A stretch of 64,000 nucleotides of DNA from Nonomuraea glycinis (GTDB taxonomy: Bacteria > Actinomycetota > Actinomycetes > Streptosporangiales > Streptosporangiaceae): assembly GCF_014646515.1 (NCBI RefSeq), contig NZ_BMNK01000010.1, forward strand, positions 1 through 64,000, in the 5' to 3' direction. Shown here piece after piece: positions 18,465 through 28,280 of the stretch. The translations under genes were made by a program, and so were the position numbers. Under the pieces are notes generated by a model. That model was given only the letters and a program-made list of their open reading frames with translations, was not told where the DNA came from and did not search any database. How positions within the stretch are numbered: the first letter of the stretch is position 1; the number at the start of each line of letters is the position of its first letter.

Positions 18465-19898
18465 ATGGGTATGGACGTGCGTACCTTCTGGCTCGCCGGG
18501 CGCCCCGCCACCGGCGACGCCGAGCTCACCGTGACCAATCCCCACGACGGTCGAGTGGTCGGCCGGCATTCCGTGCCGACCGACGCGCAGGTGGAGGAGG
18601 CCATCGCCGCCGCTCAGGCGGTGACCGCGCAGGCGGCGGCGCTCCCCGTGCACGTACGGGCGGACGCGCTGGCCCACGTCTCGCGCAGGCTGGCCGAGCG
18701 GGCCGACGAGATCGCCCAGCTGATCACGGCCGAGAACGGCAAGCCGATCGTCTGGGCGCGCGGCGAGGTCGGCCGGGCCGTCGCCACCTTCCGCTTCGCC
18801 GCCGAGGAGACCCGCCGCTGGTCGGGTGACGTGCAGCGGCTCGACACCGAGCCCGCCGCCGCCGGCCGGCTGGCCTATGTCTCCCGGGTGCCCTACGGGA
18901 CGGTGCTGGCGATCACCCCGTTCAACTTCCCGCTCAACCTGGTCGCGCACAAGGTCGCCCCGGCCATCGCGGTCGGCGCGCCCATCATCGTCAAGCCGGC
19001 TCCCGCCACCCCGCTGTCGGCGCTGGTGCTCGGCGAGATCCTGGCCGAGACGGACCTGCCCGCCGGGATGTTCTCGGTGCTGCCGATCCCCAACGACCGG
19101 GCCGGCGCGCTGGTGGCGGACCCGCGGCTGCCCGTGGTGTCGTTCACCGGCTCCGCCCCGGTCGGCTACGCCATCGCCGACCAGGTCCCGCGCAAGCACG
19201 TGACGCTGGAGCTGGGGGGCAACGCGGCGGCCGTGGTGCTGGCCGACGCCGACCTGGACTGGGCGGCCCAGCGCATCGCGCTGTACTCCAACTACCAGGC
19301 GGGGCAGAGCTGCATCGCCGTCCAACGGGTGATCGTGGAGCAGCCGGTCTACGACGCGTTCGTGGAGCGGCTGCTGCCGGCCGTCGACGGGCTCGTCACC
19401 GGCGACCCGGCCGACGAGAAGACCCAGGTCGGCCCGCTGGTCTCGGTGGCCGCCGCCGAGCGGGTGGAGCAGTGGGTGCGCGAGGCCGTCGACGCGGGCG
19501 CGCGGGTGCTCGCGGGCGGCACCCGGGAGGGCGCCACGTTCGCGCCCACGGTGCTCGCCGATGTCCCGGCCGACGCCAAGGTCCGCCGCGAGGAGGTCTT
19601 CGGGCCCGTCATGGTGCTGCAGAGCGCCGCCTCGATCGACGACGCCTACGCGATGGTCAACGACTCGAGGTACGGCCTGCAGGCCGGCGTGTTCACCCGG
19701 TCGCTGGACGCGGCCTTCCGGGCCAACCGGGAGTTGGAGGTCGGCGGCGTGATCATCGGTGACGTGCCCTCCTATCGGGCCGACCAGATGCCGTACGGCG
19801 GGGTCAAGGACTCCGGCATCGGGCGTGAGGGGCTGCGGTCGGCCATGGATGATCTAACTTACGAGAAGGTGATGGTGCTGACGGGAATTTCCCTCTGA
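18465..19898 (+). CDS. NAD(P)-dependent aldehyde dehydrogenase
   Basis: A 477-residue aldehyde dehydrogenase with the cofactor motif ITPFNFPLNLVAHKVAPA, the FTGSAPVG glycine motif, catalytic base region LELGGNAAAVV, and nucleophile C283 in GQSCIAVQR. Sequence style fits the group used on succinate semialdehyde, lactaldehyde or phosphonoacetaldehyde. Given the two omega-aminotransferases nearby, succinate semialdehyde is a reasonable substrate, but this is inference. A second ATG at 18471 is equally possible as start. The divergent TetR gene at 17612 is the likely regulator. Confidence 0.88.
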   Translation: MGMDVRTFWLAGRPATGDAELTVTNPHDGRVVGRHSVPTDAQVEEAIAAAQAVTAQAAALPVHVRADALAHVSRRLAERADEIAQLITAENGKPIVWARGEVGRAVATFRFAAEETRRWSGDVQRLDTEPAAAGRLAYVSRVPYGTVLAITPFNFPLNLVAHKVAPAIAVGAPIIVKPAPATPLSALVLGEILAETDLPAGMFSVLPIPNDRAGALVADPRLPVVSFTGSAPVGYAIADQVPRKHVTLELGGNAAAVVLADADLDWAAQRIALYSNYQAGQSCIAVQRVIVEQPVYDAFVERLLPAVDGLVTGDPADEKTQVGPLVSVAAAERVEQWVREAVDAGARVLAGGTREGATFAPTVLADVPADAKVRREEVFGPVMVLQSAASIDDAYAMVNDSRYGLQAGVFTRSLDAAFRANRELEVGGVIIGDVPSYRADQMPYGGVKDSGIGREGLRSAMDDLTYEKVMVLTGISL

Positions 19899-19932
19899 GC
19901 AAAAAGCGCGCCTTATGCGACGATGAACGTCT

Positions 19933-22518
19933 ATGGGAGATAGGTACCGATACGTCGATGCTGTGCGCTCCCTAGGGGGCACGGACCCGGTGCTCGACGC
20001 CCTGCAGAGCGCCGGGAGTGCCGCACTGCCTATCGGCGGAGTGCTGGAGGCTCGGAACGAGCTGGTCAAAGTGGGCATCGACCTGCTCGCCGGCTGGCGC
20101 GAGTGGCGTCCCGGCAGCACCTGGCGCTCCCGTACGGACCGGTTCGAGGCCGCGCACGCGGTCCTCGTCATGACGGCCTACTTCGAGGCCCTCGGCACCC
20201 TGGACCTGCCCTTCGCACCGAGCGGGCTGGAGACGCCCCACGGGGACGGCGGGCACGTCTGGGACCTGGCCACGCCGCTCTGCCCGGCTCCGCACCGGCC
20301 GTTCGCCCAGGCCGTGGCCGCCGTCCGCGGCTACTACCGCGCGCTGAGCGGGCAACTGCTCGCCTTCGTGGCCGAGCTGGACCTGTGGGCGCGGCTCGAC
20401 GAGCACGCCCGGCAGTGGACGGCCGCCGCCTACGGTGACGAACTGGTCGAGCGGGCCGTGCTCCGCTACGCCGACCGCTACCGCACCCTCGCCGAGGACG
20501 TGCCGGAGCTCGCCTACTGGGCGGGGATCGCCGACCACCAGCCGAGCCTGGCCGGGATGGCCGAGCTCGAACGGCTCATCTCCTTGGTGGCGTCCGGCGC
20601 GGCACTGCCCGAACGGCTCGCCACGCTCGACCGGCTGCACCAGGCGGCGCTGGTCCGGCCGATCGCCGAGACCGGCGACCTGCCGATCGGCTTACGACTG
20701 CCGACGCTCGCCCAGGCGTACGTGACCCCGCGGTTCAGGGCGGCGGAGATCGCCCCCGGCGACGACCCGAGCGTCGAGGAGTGGTGGGAGGGGCACGAGC
20801 TCCGCGCCGACCTGCCCGTCTTCCTGTCGGGATTCCTCACGGCCTCGGCGGCCGGCGAGGTGCCGCTCATCGTGCTCGGCCAGCCGGGGTCGGGCAAGTC
20901 GGTGCTGAGCAAGGTGCTCGCCGCCCGCCTGCGCGACGCCCCCTTCCTGCCGATACGGGTCCCGCTGCGCGAGGTGTCGGCCACCGCCGGCATCCAGGAG
21001 CAGATCGAGCAGGCCGTCCACCACCTGAGCGGCGAGCGGCAGGACTGGCCCGCCATCGCCAGGTCGGCGAACGGCGCGCTGCCCGTCGTCATCCTCGACG
21101 GGTTCGACGAGTTACTGCAGGCCACAGGGGTGCGGCAGTCGGACTATCTGATGAAGGTGGCCCGCTTCCAGCACCGCGAGGCCGACGCCGGCCGGGCGGT
21201 CGCGGTCATCGTCACCTCACGCACCGCCGTCGCCAACCGGGCAGGGCTGCCCGAGGGCACGGTGGTCGCCCGGCTGGAGCCGTTCGGCACCACCGCCATG
21301 CGGACCTGGCTGGAGGTGTGGAACGCGGTCAACGCCGACTATTTCTCGGCGGCCGGGCTGGAGCCCTTCACCTTCGACGTGGCGCTGAGCCAGCGGCACC
21401 TGGCCAGGCAGCCGCTGCTGCTGCTCATGCTCGCCTTCTACGACGCCGACGGCAACGCGCTGCGCCGGGAGAACCGCACACTGGGCCAGGCGGAGCTGTA
21501 CGAGCGGTTGATGACCAGGTACGCCGAGCGCGCGCTGGAGATGAGACACCCGCGTGAGCAGGTGGCGCGGCTGGTGGAGCGCGAGCTGCTGCGGCTGTCG
21601 TTCGTCGCCGCGTCCATGTTCAACCGGGGACGGCAGTGGGCCACCACCGAGGAGGTCGACGCCGACCTGGACGTGCTGCTGCCGGAGCAGCGCAGGACAC
21701 CCGGGCTCGCCACGCCGCACAGCGCCGGGCACGAGGCGCTGGCCCGGTCCTTCTTCGTGCACCGGGCCCAGGCGGTCCGCGACGACGAGGTGCTGCACAC
21801 CTACGAGTTCCTGCACGCCACCTTCGGCGAGTTCCTCATCGCCAGGCTGCTCGCCTCGCTGATGCGCGAGCTGGTGGCGCAGGAGTCCAGCCTGGCCCTC
21901 ACCGGGGTCCACGACGGGCTGCTGCGCACGCTGCTGTCCTGGGCCACGATCTCCTCGCGGCTGCCGGTGGTGGCGTTCCTGCAGGAGTTGGTGCACGACG
22001 CCGACCGGTGGCGGGCCGTGGTGCTGCGGCTGTTCCGGGAGCTGGACGCGCGGGAGGACTCTTCGATCGCCGCCTACCGGCCCTGGATCGCCGGCCCGCA
22101 CCGCAGGTACGCCTACTATTCGGCCAATCTCATGGTGCTCGCCCTGTCGTGCGCCCCCGAGCTGCGGGCCAGCGAGTTCATGCCCGGGCACGAGGACGTG
22201 GTGACCGAGTGGCGCAGCTACGCGCTGCTCTGGCGCTCACAGTGCGCGCTGGCCGAGTGGCAGAGTCTGGTGGACCTGGTGGCGGTGCGTCCGGTGTGGT
22301 CCCAGGACGACGTACGGGAGCTGCACCTGAAGCTGTCGCCGCAGGAGTTGTGGGAGCCGGGGCCGTTCAGCTGGTCGTGGGCGGGCGTGGACAAGCTGCT
22401 CTCGATCGCCCAGCTTCGCCGGCAGGTCATGTTCTCCGCACTGGCGGATGAAGGCGCTCTGCTCGCTCTCTACATGGACGATCTACGCACCCACCAGCAG
22501 GCCCACCGCCGGCCCTGA
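19933..22518 (+). CDS. NACHT-domain STAND NTPase
   Basis: An 861-residue protein with a helical N-terminal region (1-270), a NACHT ATPase with Walker A GQPGSGKS at 316-323 and Walker B VVILDGFDELL with Asp389, and a sensor-like TSRTAV motif. A long alpha-helical C-terminal half has no recognisable WD40, TPR or LRR repeats. NACHT proteins are STAND switches; in bacteria several groups give phage resistance by sensing a trigger and activating an effector domain. The N-terminal helical domain is of the type (NNH) found on actinobacterial NACHT proteins. No separate effector is fused, so the mode of action is unknown. It lies 34 nt behind the aldehyde dehydrogenase gene and ends in a 13-bp tandem repeat next to an IS element. 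Confidence 0.85.
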   Translation: MGDRYRYVDAVRSLGGTDPVLDALQSAGSAALPIGGVLEARNELVKVGIDLLAGWREWRPGSTWRSRTDRFEAAHAVLVMTAYFEALGTLDLPFAPSGLETPHGDGGHVWDLATPLCPAPHRPFAQAVAAVRGYYRALSGQLLAFVAELDLWARLDEHARQWTAAAYGDELVERAVLRYADRYRTLAEDVPELAYWAGIADHQPSLAGMAELERLISLVASGAALPERLATLDRLHQAALVRPIAETGDLPIGLRLPTLAQAYVTPRFRAAEIAPGDDPSVEEWWEGHELRADLPVFLSGFLTASAAGEVPLIVLGQPGSGKSVLSKVLAARLRDAPFLPIRVPLREVSATAGIQEQIEQAVHHLSGERQDWPAIARSANGALPVVILDGFDELLQATGVRQSDYLMKVARFQHREADAGRAVAVIVTSRTAVANRAGLPEGTVVARLEPFGTTAMRTWLEVWNAVNADYFSAAGLEPFTFDVALSQRHLARQPLLLLMLAFYDADGNALRRENRTLGQAELYERLMTRYAERALEMRHPREQVARLVERELLRLSFVAASMFNRGRQWATTEEVDADLDVLLPEQRRTPGLATPHSAGHEALARSFFVHRAQAVRDDEVLHTYEFLHATFGEFLIARLLASLMRELVAQESSLALTGVHDGLLRTLLSWATISSRLPVVAFLQELVHDADRWRAVVLRLFRELDAREDSSIAAYRPWIAGPHRRYAYYSANLMVLALSCAPELRASEFMPGHEDVVTEWRSYALLWRSQCALAEWQSLVDLVAVRPVWSQDDVRELHLKLSPQELWEPGPFSWSWAGVDKLLSIAQLRRQVMFSALADEGALLALYMDDLRTHQQAHRRP

Positions 22519-22600
22519 TCAGCGGCCCAGACGGGCGGCCCTGACCGGCGGCCCTGACCGGCTGTTCAGACCGGCGGCCCAGACGCGGCGGTCCTGATTT
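22511..22600. repeat. 13-bp direct tandem repeat, about seven units, at the NACHT stop codon
   Basis: Units of the form GGCCCTGACCGGC begin at 22511, 22524, 22537, 22550, 22563 and 22576, with a degenerate last unit to about 22600. The first unit contains the TGA stop of the NACHT gene (22516-22518). The IS200/IS605 element begins at the end of the array. Confidence 0.75.
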
Positions 22601-22621
22601 CAGCGTGATCTGGCGTGGAAC

Positions 22622-22641
22622 CCCGGGCGTTCACGCCCGGG
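22622..22641. repeat. Left-end subterminal hairpin of the IS200/IS605 element
   Basis: CCCGGGCGT (22622-22630) is inverted as ACGCCCGGG (22633-22641), loop TC. It mirrors the right-end hairpin in stem length and loop size. Confidence 0.7.
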
Positions 22642-22709
22642 AGGAAACGACGGCGCGGGAGGGCCTCCAGGCCCGAGCGGTGCCCTGACAGTCGGTCTTC
22701 GTGGGTGGC

Positions 22710-23138
22710 TCAACCCGGCCGTTTCTGGTTCTCGATGTACTCCTTGATGATCGACAGGGGTGCTCCGCCGCAGGACGCGGCGAAGTACGAGGGGGACCAG
22801 AAGTGCCCGCCCCACAGGTATGGGCGGATGTGGGGGCCGAACTCTTTGCGCAGCATCCGGGCCGAGACGCCTTTGAGGGAGTTGACCAGGACCGACAGGG
22901 CGACTTTGGGCGGGTAGTGGACCAGCAGGTGGACGTGGTCGTGCTCGCCGTTGAATTCGATCAGGACGGCGCCGAAGCTGTCGCATACCTCGATCATGAT
23001 GTCCTCACAGCGGCGCAGGGTCTCATCGGTGAACACTTCGCGCCGGTATTTGGTGGTAAAGACCAAATGGGCATGCAGGCTGTGGACCACGCTACGGCCC
23101 CGTCGGATCTCGGGGTTCGGCTCCCATCGCGGTGACAT
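22710..23138 (-). CDS. tnpA: IS200/IS605-family transposase TnpA (Y1 HUH)
   Basis: A 142-residue single-strand transposase. The HUH motif is H68-V-H70 in GEHDHVHLLVHYPP, and the catalytic tyrosine is Y134 in SIIKEYIENQ; GHFWSPSYFA is also typical. The length is right for the family (about 130-155), so the enzyme appears intact and the element may be active. ATG 23138 is chosen because homology starts at RRGRSVVHSLHAHLVFTTKYR; upstream codons overlap tnpB. It is divergent from tnpB and the two share a short promoter region. Confidence 0.9.
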   Translation of the reverse strand: MSPRWEPNPEIRRGRSVVHSLHAHLVFTTKYRREVFTDETLRRCEDIMIEVCDSFGAVLIEFNGEHDHVHLLVHYPPKVALSVLVNSLKGVSARMLRKEFGPHIRPYLWGGHFWSPSYFAASCGGAPLSIIKEYIENQKRPG

Positions 23139-23163
23139 GGACCTAATGGTAGTGTGTTCGATT

Positions 23164-24297
23164 GTGAAACTGGTGGTGCAGGTGAAGCTCCTGCCGACGC
23201 CGCAGCAGGCGGCGGCGCTGGAAGCCACCCTGCACGCCGCCAACCGGGCGGCGAACCTGGTCGCGGCACTGGCGTTCGAGCAACGCTGTTTCCGCACCTT
23301 CGACCTGCGCAAGCACACCTACGACCAGATCAAGGCCGAGTTCGCTCTGGCCGCCCAGGCCGCCCAGCACGTCATCAAGAAGGTGTGCGACGCCTACCGC
23401 ACGCTGCACGCCAACCTGGCCGCCGGAAATCTGGGCAAGCTCGGATCGCCGCGCCGGGTCAAAGCCGAGGCCAAACCGATCTCCTTCCGGCCGCTGGCGG
23501 CCCAGCCGTTCGACGACCGATGCCTGTCCTGGCAGCATGATGCGCGGACGGTGTCGATCTGGACGACCGCCGGGCGGCTGAAAGGGGTGGCCTTCACCGG
23601 CTCGGCCGGACAACTGGCCGCCCACCGCCGGGGTGAGTCGGATCTGGTGTGCCGGGACGGGATGTGGTTCCTGCACGCCACCGTCGAGGTCGCCGATGCC
23701 CCCATCGCGGTGCCGGACGGATTCCTCGGGATCGATCTGGGCATCGCCAACATCGCCACCACCAGCGACGGAGTCCGCCACAGCGGTAAGGCACTGAAGG
23801 CGGTCCGCCACCGCCATCGCCAACTACGCCGACGCTTGCAGGCCAAGCAGACCAAGTCCGCCAGGCGGCTGCTGAAAAGACGCCGCCGTAAGGAGGCCCG
23901 TTTCGCGGCCGACACCAATCATGTGATCGCCAAGCAGATCGTGACCGAGGCAGAACGCACCGGCCGCGGGATCGCCCTGGAAGACCTCCAGGGCATCCGC
24001 GACCGGGTCCGGCTTCGCAAGCCCCAGCGGGTCACGCTGCATTCCTGGAGCTTCCACCAACTGGGCGGCTTCATCGGCTACAAGGCCCACCGGGCCGGGG
24101 TCGCCGTGATCCACGTCGATCCGGCGTACACCAGTCAGCAGTGCTCGTCGTGTGGGCATGTGGACCGCCAGAACCGGCTCGATCAAGCCTCTTTCCTCTG
24201 TACGTCGTGCGGCTTCGCTGAGCATGCCGACGTCAACGCGGCCCGCAACATCGCCTCACGCGGTGAGACGGGCTGGGCAGTGAGTCACGCTGCCTGA
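23164..24297 (+). CDS. tnpB: TnpB RNA-guided nuclease of the IS200/IS605 element
   Basis: A 377-residue TnpB with a complete RuvC site: D191 in GIDLGIANIATT, E273 in ALEDLQGIRDR and D356 in ADVNAARNIA. A zinc ribbon CSSCG...CTSCG lies between the last two. TnpB proteins are omega-RNA-guided DNA nucleases, ancestors of Cas12, that help the IS persist at the donor site. GTG 23164 begins the conserved N terminus (VKLVVQVKLLPTPQQ). The stop comes 20 residues after the RuvC Asp356. The guide RNA should come from the 3' end of the gene and the right end of the element. Confidence 0.92.
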   Translation: MKLVVQVKLLPTPQQAAALEATLHAANRAANLVAALAFEQRCFRTFDLRKHTYDQIKAEFALAAQAAQHVIKKVCDAYRTLHANLAAGNLGKLGSPRRVKAEAKPISFRPLAAQPFDDRCLSWQHDARTVSIWTTAGRLKGVAFTGSAGQLAAHRRGESDLVCRDGMWFLHATVEVADAPIAVPDGFLGIDLGIANIATTSDGVRHSGKALKAVRHRHRQLRRRLQAKQTKSARRLLKRRRRKEARFAADTNHVIAKQIVTEAERTGRGIALEDLQGIRDRVRLRKPQRVTLHSWSFHQLGGFIGYKAHRAGVAVIHVDPAYTSQQCSSCGHVDRQNRLDQASFLCTSCGFAEHADVNAARNIASRGETGWAVSHAA

Positions 24298-24378
24298 CGC
24301 GGACCGGACCGTCGAAGCCATCGACGGCGAGGAGCTGCAAGCTCGGTCGTTTACGACCGAGAAGCTGACGCTCTGATC
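24230..24378 (+). ncRNA. Candidate omega-RNA of the IS200/IS605 tnpB
   Basis: In this family the guide RNA spans the 3' end of tnpB and the right end of the element, its 3' end reading into flanking DNA as guide. The region holds the 9-bp right-end hairpin (24342-24361). The boundaries are inferred from family knowledge, and only the hairpin is seen directly. If correct, the guide would be taken from the first bases of the protease gene's 3' end at 24379 onward. Confidence 0.35.
24342..24361. repeat. Right-end subterminal hairpin of the IS200/IS605 element
   Basis: CTCGGTCGT (24342-24350) is inverted as ACGACCGAG (24353-24361), loop TT. It has the same geometry as the left-end hairpin. Confidence 0.7.
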
Positions 24379-25548
24379 TCACGCCTGTTGGGCGGTGAGG
24401 AAGAGCTTCTTGGCGGTGTCGCCGAAGTAGGGGCCGTACATCGTGCGCTGGTCGTTGCTGTACTTGAAGCTGCTCAGCGAGGTGATCGTGCCCTTGCCGG
24501 TGGCGGCGTCGAAGGCCGACAGCCACGGCCCGCCGCTCGACCCCGCGGTCATGCCGCAGCCGAGGCCCTGGTCGCGGGTGTCGCCGTAGGGGTCGTCGCG
24601 CAGCCGGCCCGCGCAGTAGACCAGGTGCTCGCCGTCGTAGGGCGGATCGGCCGGATAACCGAAGCCGTAGGTGTGCTCGCCGCGCGTGCCGTTGAAGGCG
24701 ATCCGCTGGGTGCCGACCGCGTCGGCGATGTGCTTGCCGCCCGAGGCGTTCAGCGCCACCATGCCCACGTCGTAGCTGTCGTCGGCCGCGCGTGACCAGG
24801 GACCGGCGACGAACATCCGCCGCGCCGTCCACTGCCCGTACGGCTTGCGGCCGCCGGCGTCGTAACCGGGGACGAACGTCCAGTTCTCCGCCCATCCGCC
24901 CTTGCCGTCCTTGACGCAGTGGCCGGCGGTGACCAGCAGGTCGCGGTTGGCGCTGTCCACGGTGCTGGCCGAGCAGACGAAGTCGGCCCCGGCCATGGTC
25001 AGGAAGACGCGACCGGTGGTCTTGGCCACCGCGCCGCCGATCGGCCAGCGGGAGCCCGCCGTGGTGGCCAGCGGCCGGGCCGACTGATGACGCGGCTGCC
25101 CGCTCCTCGCCGCGCCGCCGTCCCGGCGCCCTCCGGCCTGCGCGGAGCCCGCGAGCGGAACGCTGGAGACGGTGCCGTTGGACAGGTCGGGGGCGGCGCC
25201 CAGCCCGGTCTTGCCGGTCAGGCCGCTCAGCAGGCCGTCGCCCTTGGTCACGATGTCCAGCAGGCTGATCGGCAGGGCGGCGGCCATCCGCTGCGGGGTC
25301 CAGTAGTCGAGCACCCGCCGCTGGTCGGCGGCGGCGCGGGCGGCCACGTGCTCGACGACGTCGCCGTCCGCCACGCCGCGGGCCGCCGTCCTGGGAACCG
25401 CCCTCTTGGGGGTGGCCACCTGGGCGGCCGGCCGGTGGGGGGTCGCAGCGGGGCCGAGGTGCTGCTCGGGGGTCGCACCGATGAGAGCGGGGCCCAGCAG
25501 ACCCGCGACGAGTGGTACGGCCGCGATCAGGGGGGTGCTCAGGATCAT
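24379..25548 (-). CDS. Secreted trypsin-like serine protease
   Basis: A 389-residue exported S1-type peptidase. It has a signal peptide (about 1-24), an Ala/Arg-rich pro-region (to about 165), and a catalytic domain with H210 (VTAGHC), D260 (SYDVGMV) and S338 (GSSGGPW). Cys pairs VCSAST/AGHC and YCAG/GLGCG are placed as in bacterial V8/trypsin-like proteases. The enzyme is presumably activated outside the cell by removal of the pro-region. It is monocistronic and convergent with the NACHT gene; the IS element ends directly at its stop codon without altering the C terminus. Confidence 0.87.
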   Translation of the reverse strand: MILSTPLIAAVPLVAGLLGPALIGATPEQHLGPAATPHRPAAQVATPKRAVPRTAARGVADGDVVEHVAARAAADQRRVLDYWTPQRMAAALPISLLDIVTKGDGLLSGLTGKTGLGAAPDLSNGTVSSVPLAGSAQAGGRRDGGAARSGQPRHQSARPLATTAGSRWPIGGAVAKTTGRVFLTMAGADFVCSASTVDSANRDLLVTAGHCVKDGKGGWAENWTFVPGYDAGGRKPYGQWTARRMFVAGPWSRAADDSYDVGMVALNASGGKHIADAVGTQRIAFNGTRGEHTYGFGYPADPPYDGEHLVYCAGRLRDDPYGDTRDQGLGCGMTAGSSGGPWLSAFDAATGKGTITSLSSFKYSNDQRTMYGPYFGDTAKKLFLTAQQA

Positions 25549-25879
25549 GACCCCCGAGTGTGCACTACGTCGTGTGTTTATGTGGCTACTTTCGGTAAAA
25601 AACTCAGAGTGCGTCGGCGCTCCGGGCGCCTTGATCGCAGACTGTCCCCGGCGGTGAGGTGGGGAGGGTGAGCGGAGCGAATCTGCGGAGCATTACCTGC
25701 CTCTCTGGGCCGTATCGGCGTTTGGCAGGTGGTGGCGCCAATATCGCGATTTACCCTGATCAGCGCATTCGGATATGGCGATATTTGGGTATTTGTTTGC
25801 TGGAGTATCTGGAGCTCCAAACGGTGCCGAGGCGGCCACCCGGTGCCCGGCCGCGCCTGGCAGCGGCGACAATGGAGGG
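25549..25879. other. Intergenic region between the protease and dxr
   Basis: These 331 bases separate divergent genes. An AT-rich stretch (about 25738-25800) contains short palindromic blocks such as ATATCGCGAT and GATATGGCGATATT and is probably the dxr promoter region. The protease promoter should lie near 25560-25610. No gene was recognised. Confidence 0.4.
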
Positions 25880-27070
25880 GTGCGTCAACAGATCCCCCGT
25901 TCCGTCGTCGTGCTGGGCTCCACCGGCTCGATCGGTACGCAGGCCCTCGATGTCATAGCCGCCGAGCCCGCCAGGTTCAAGGTCGCCGGGCTCGCGGCCG
26001 GGGGCGGCAAGATCGAGCTGCTCGCCGAGCAGGCGGCGGCCACCGGCGCCGAGGCGGTCGCGGTGGCCGATCCCGCCGCCGTGCCCGCACTGAAGGAGGC
26101 GCTCGCCGCGCACGGCGCGAGCCCCGTGGTGCTCGCCGGGCCGGAAGGGGTCGCGGAGGTGGCCGCCTGGCCGTGCGATACCGTGCTCAACGGCATCACC
26201 GGCGCGCTCGGGCTGACCTCCACGCTGGTCGCGCTGGAGGCGGGGCGCACGCTCGCGCTGGCCAACAAGGAGTCCCTGATCATCGGCGGGCCGCTGGTCA
26301 AGCGGCTGGCCAAGCCGGGCCAGATCCTGCCCGTCGACTCCGAGCACTCGGCGCTGCAGCAGTGCCTGTGGGCCTCGGGGCCGCAGGGCTACGACCCCGA
26401 CGCCGTCAGGCGGCTGGTCGTCACCGCCAGCGGCGGCCCGTTCCGGGGCAGGAAGCGCGCGGAGCTGGCCGACGTCACGCCCGAGATGGCGCTGGCCCAC
26501 CCCACCTGGTCGATGGGCCCGATGATCACCATCAACTCCGCCACCCTGGTCAACAAGGGGCTGGAGGTGATCGAGGCGCACCTGCTGTTCGACCTCGGCT
26601 TCGACCGGATCGAGGTCGTGGTGCATCCGCAGTCGATCATCCACTCGATGGTGGAATACGTCGACGGTTCGACCATCGCCCAGGCCAGTCCGCCCGACAT
26701 GCGGCTGCCCATCGCGCTCGCGCTCGGCCATCCGGACCGGATCGCGGGGGCCGCCCGGCCGATCGACTGGACCGCGGCTCACACCTGGACCTTCGAGCCG
26801 CTCGACGACACCGCCTTTCCCGCCGTCGCGCTGGCCAGGCAGGTCGGCAGCGAGGGCGGCACCGCCCCCGCCGTCTACAACGCGGCCAACGAGGCGTGTC
26901 TGGAGGCGTTCATCCGAGGCGGGCTGCCGTTCCTGGCGATCGTCGACACGGTGGCCAAGGTCGTCGAGGAGCACCAGGTCACCGCCGCCGGATCGGTCGA
27001 CGAGGTGCTCGCCGCGGACGCCTGGGCCCGCGCCCGTGCGGCCGAACTCACAGCGGGACAGTCCCGTTAG
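25880..27070 (+). CDS. dxr: 1-deoxy-D-xylulose 5-phosphate reductoisomerase
   Basis: A 396-residue enzyme converting DXP to 2-C-methyl-D-erythritol 4-phosphate with NADPH, the first committed MEP-pathway step. The NADPH site [17 protein letters not shown] opens the protein, followed by [12 protein letters not shown], the metal-site segment [14 protein letters not shown] and the substrate-loop region [31 protein letters not shown] 25880 is chosen because homology begins at the [11 protein letters not shown] strand; GGAGG lies very close upstream, so the exact start is uncertain. ispG follows 40 nt later in the same direction. Confidence 0.93.
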   Translation: MRQQIPRSVVVLGSTGSIGTQALDVIAAEPARFKVAGLAAGGGKIELLAEQAAATGAEAVAVADPAAVPALKEALAAHGASPVVLAGPEGVAEVAAWPCDTVLNGITGALGLTSTLVALEAGRTLALANKESLIIGGPLVKRLAKPGQILPVDSEHSALQQCLWASGPQGYDPDAVRRLVVTASGGPFRGRKRAELADVTPEMALAHPTWSMGPMITINSATLVNKGLEVIEAHLLFDLGFDRIEVVVHPQSIIHSMVEYVDGSTIAQASPPDMRLPIALALGHPDRIAGAARPIDWTAAHTWTFEPLDDTAFPAVALARQVGSEGGTAPAVYNAANEACLEAFIRGGLPFLAIVDTVAKVVEEHQVTAAGSVDEVLAADAWARARAAELTAGQSR

Positions 27071-27110
27071 CTCCATAGACTGATTAGCGTCGTCGAACTC
27101 AAGGGTTGAA

Positions 27111-28280
<1,170 letters not shown>

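Larger units (their letters stand above)
22601..24378. mobile_element. IS200/IS605-family insertion sequence with divergent tnpA and tnpB
   Basis: The element carries an intact Y1 transposase gene (minus) and an intact tnpB (plus), starting 25 nt apart back-to-back. Both ends bear a subterminal 9-bp hairpin with a 2-nt loop: 22622-22641 on the left and 24342-24361 on the right. This is expected for single-strand recognition by TnpA. The limits are approximate because such elements make no target duplication. The left limit is placed after the 13-bp repeat array and the right limit just before the protease stop codon at 24379. It sits exactly between two convergent genes without damaging either. 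Confidence 0.85.
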
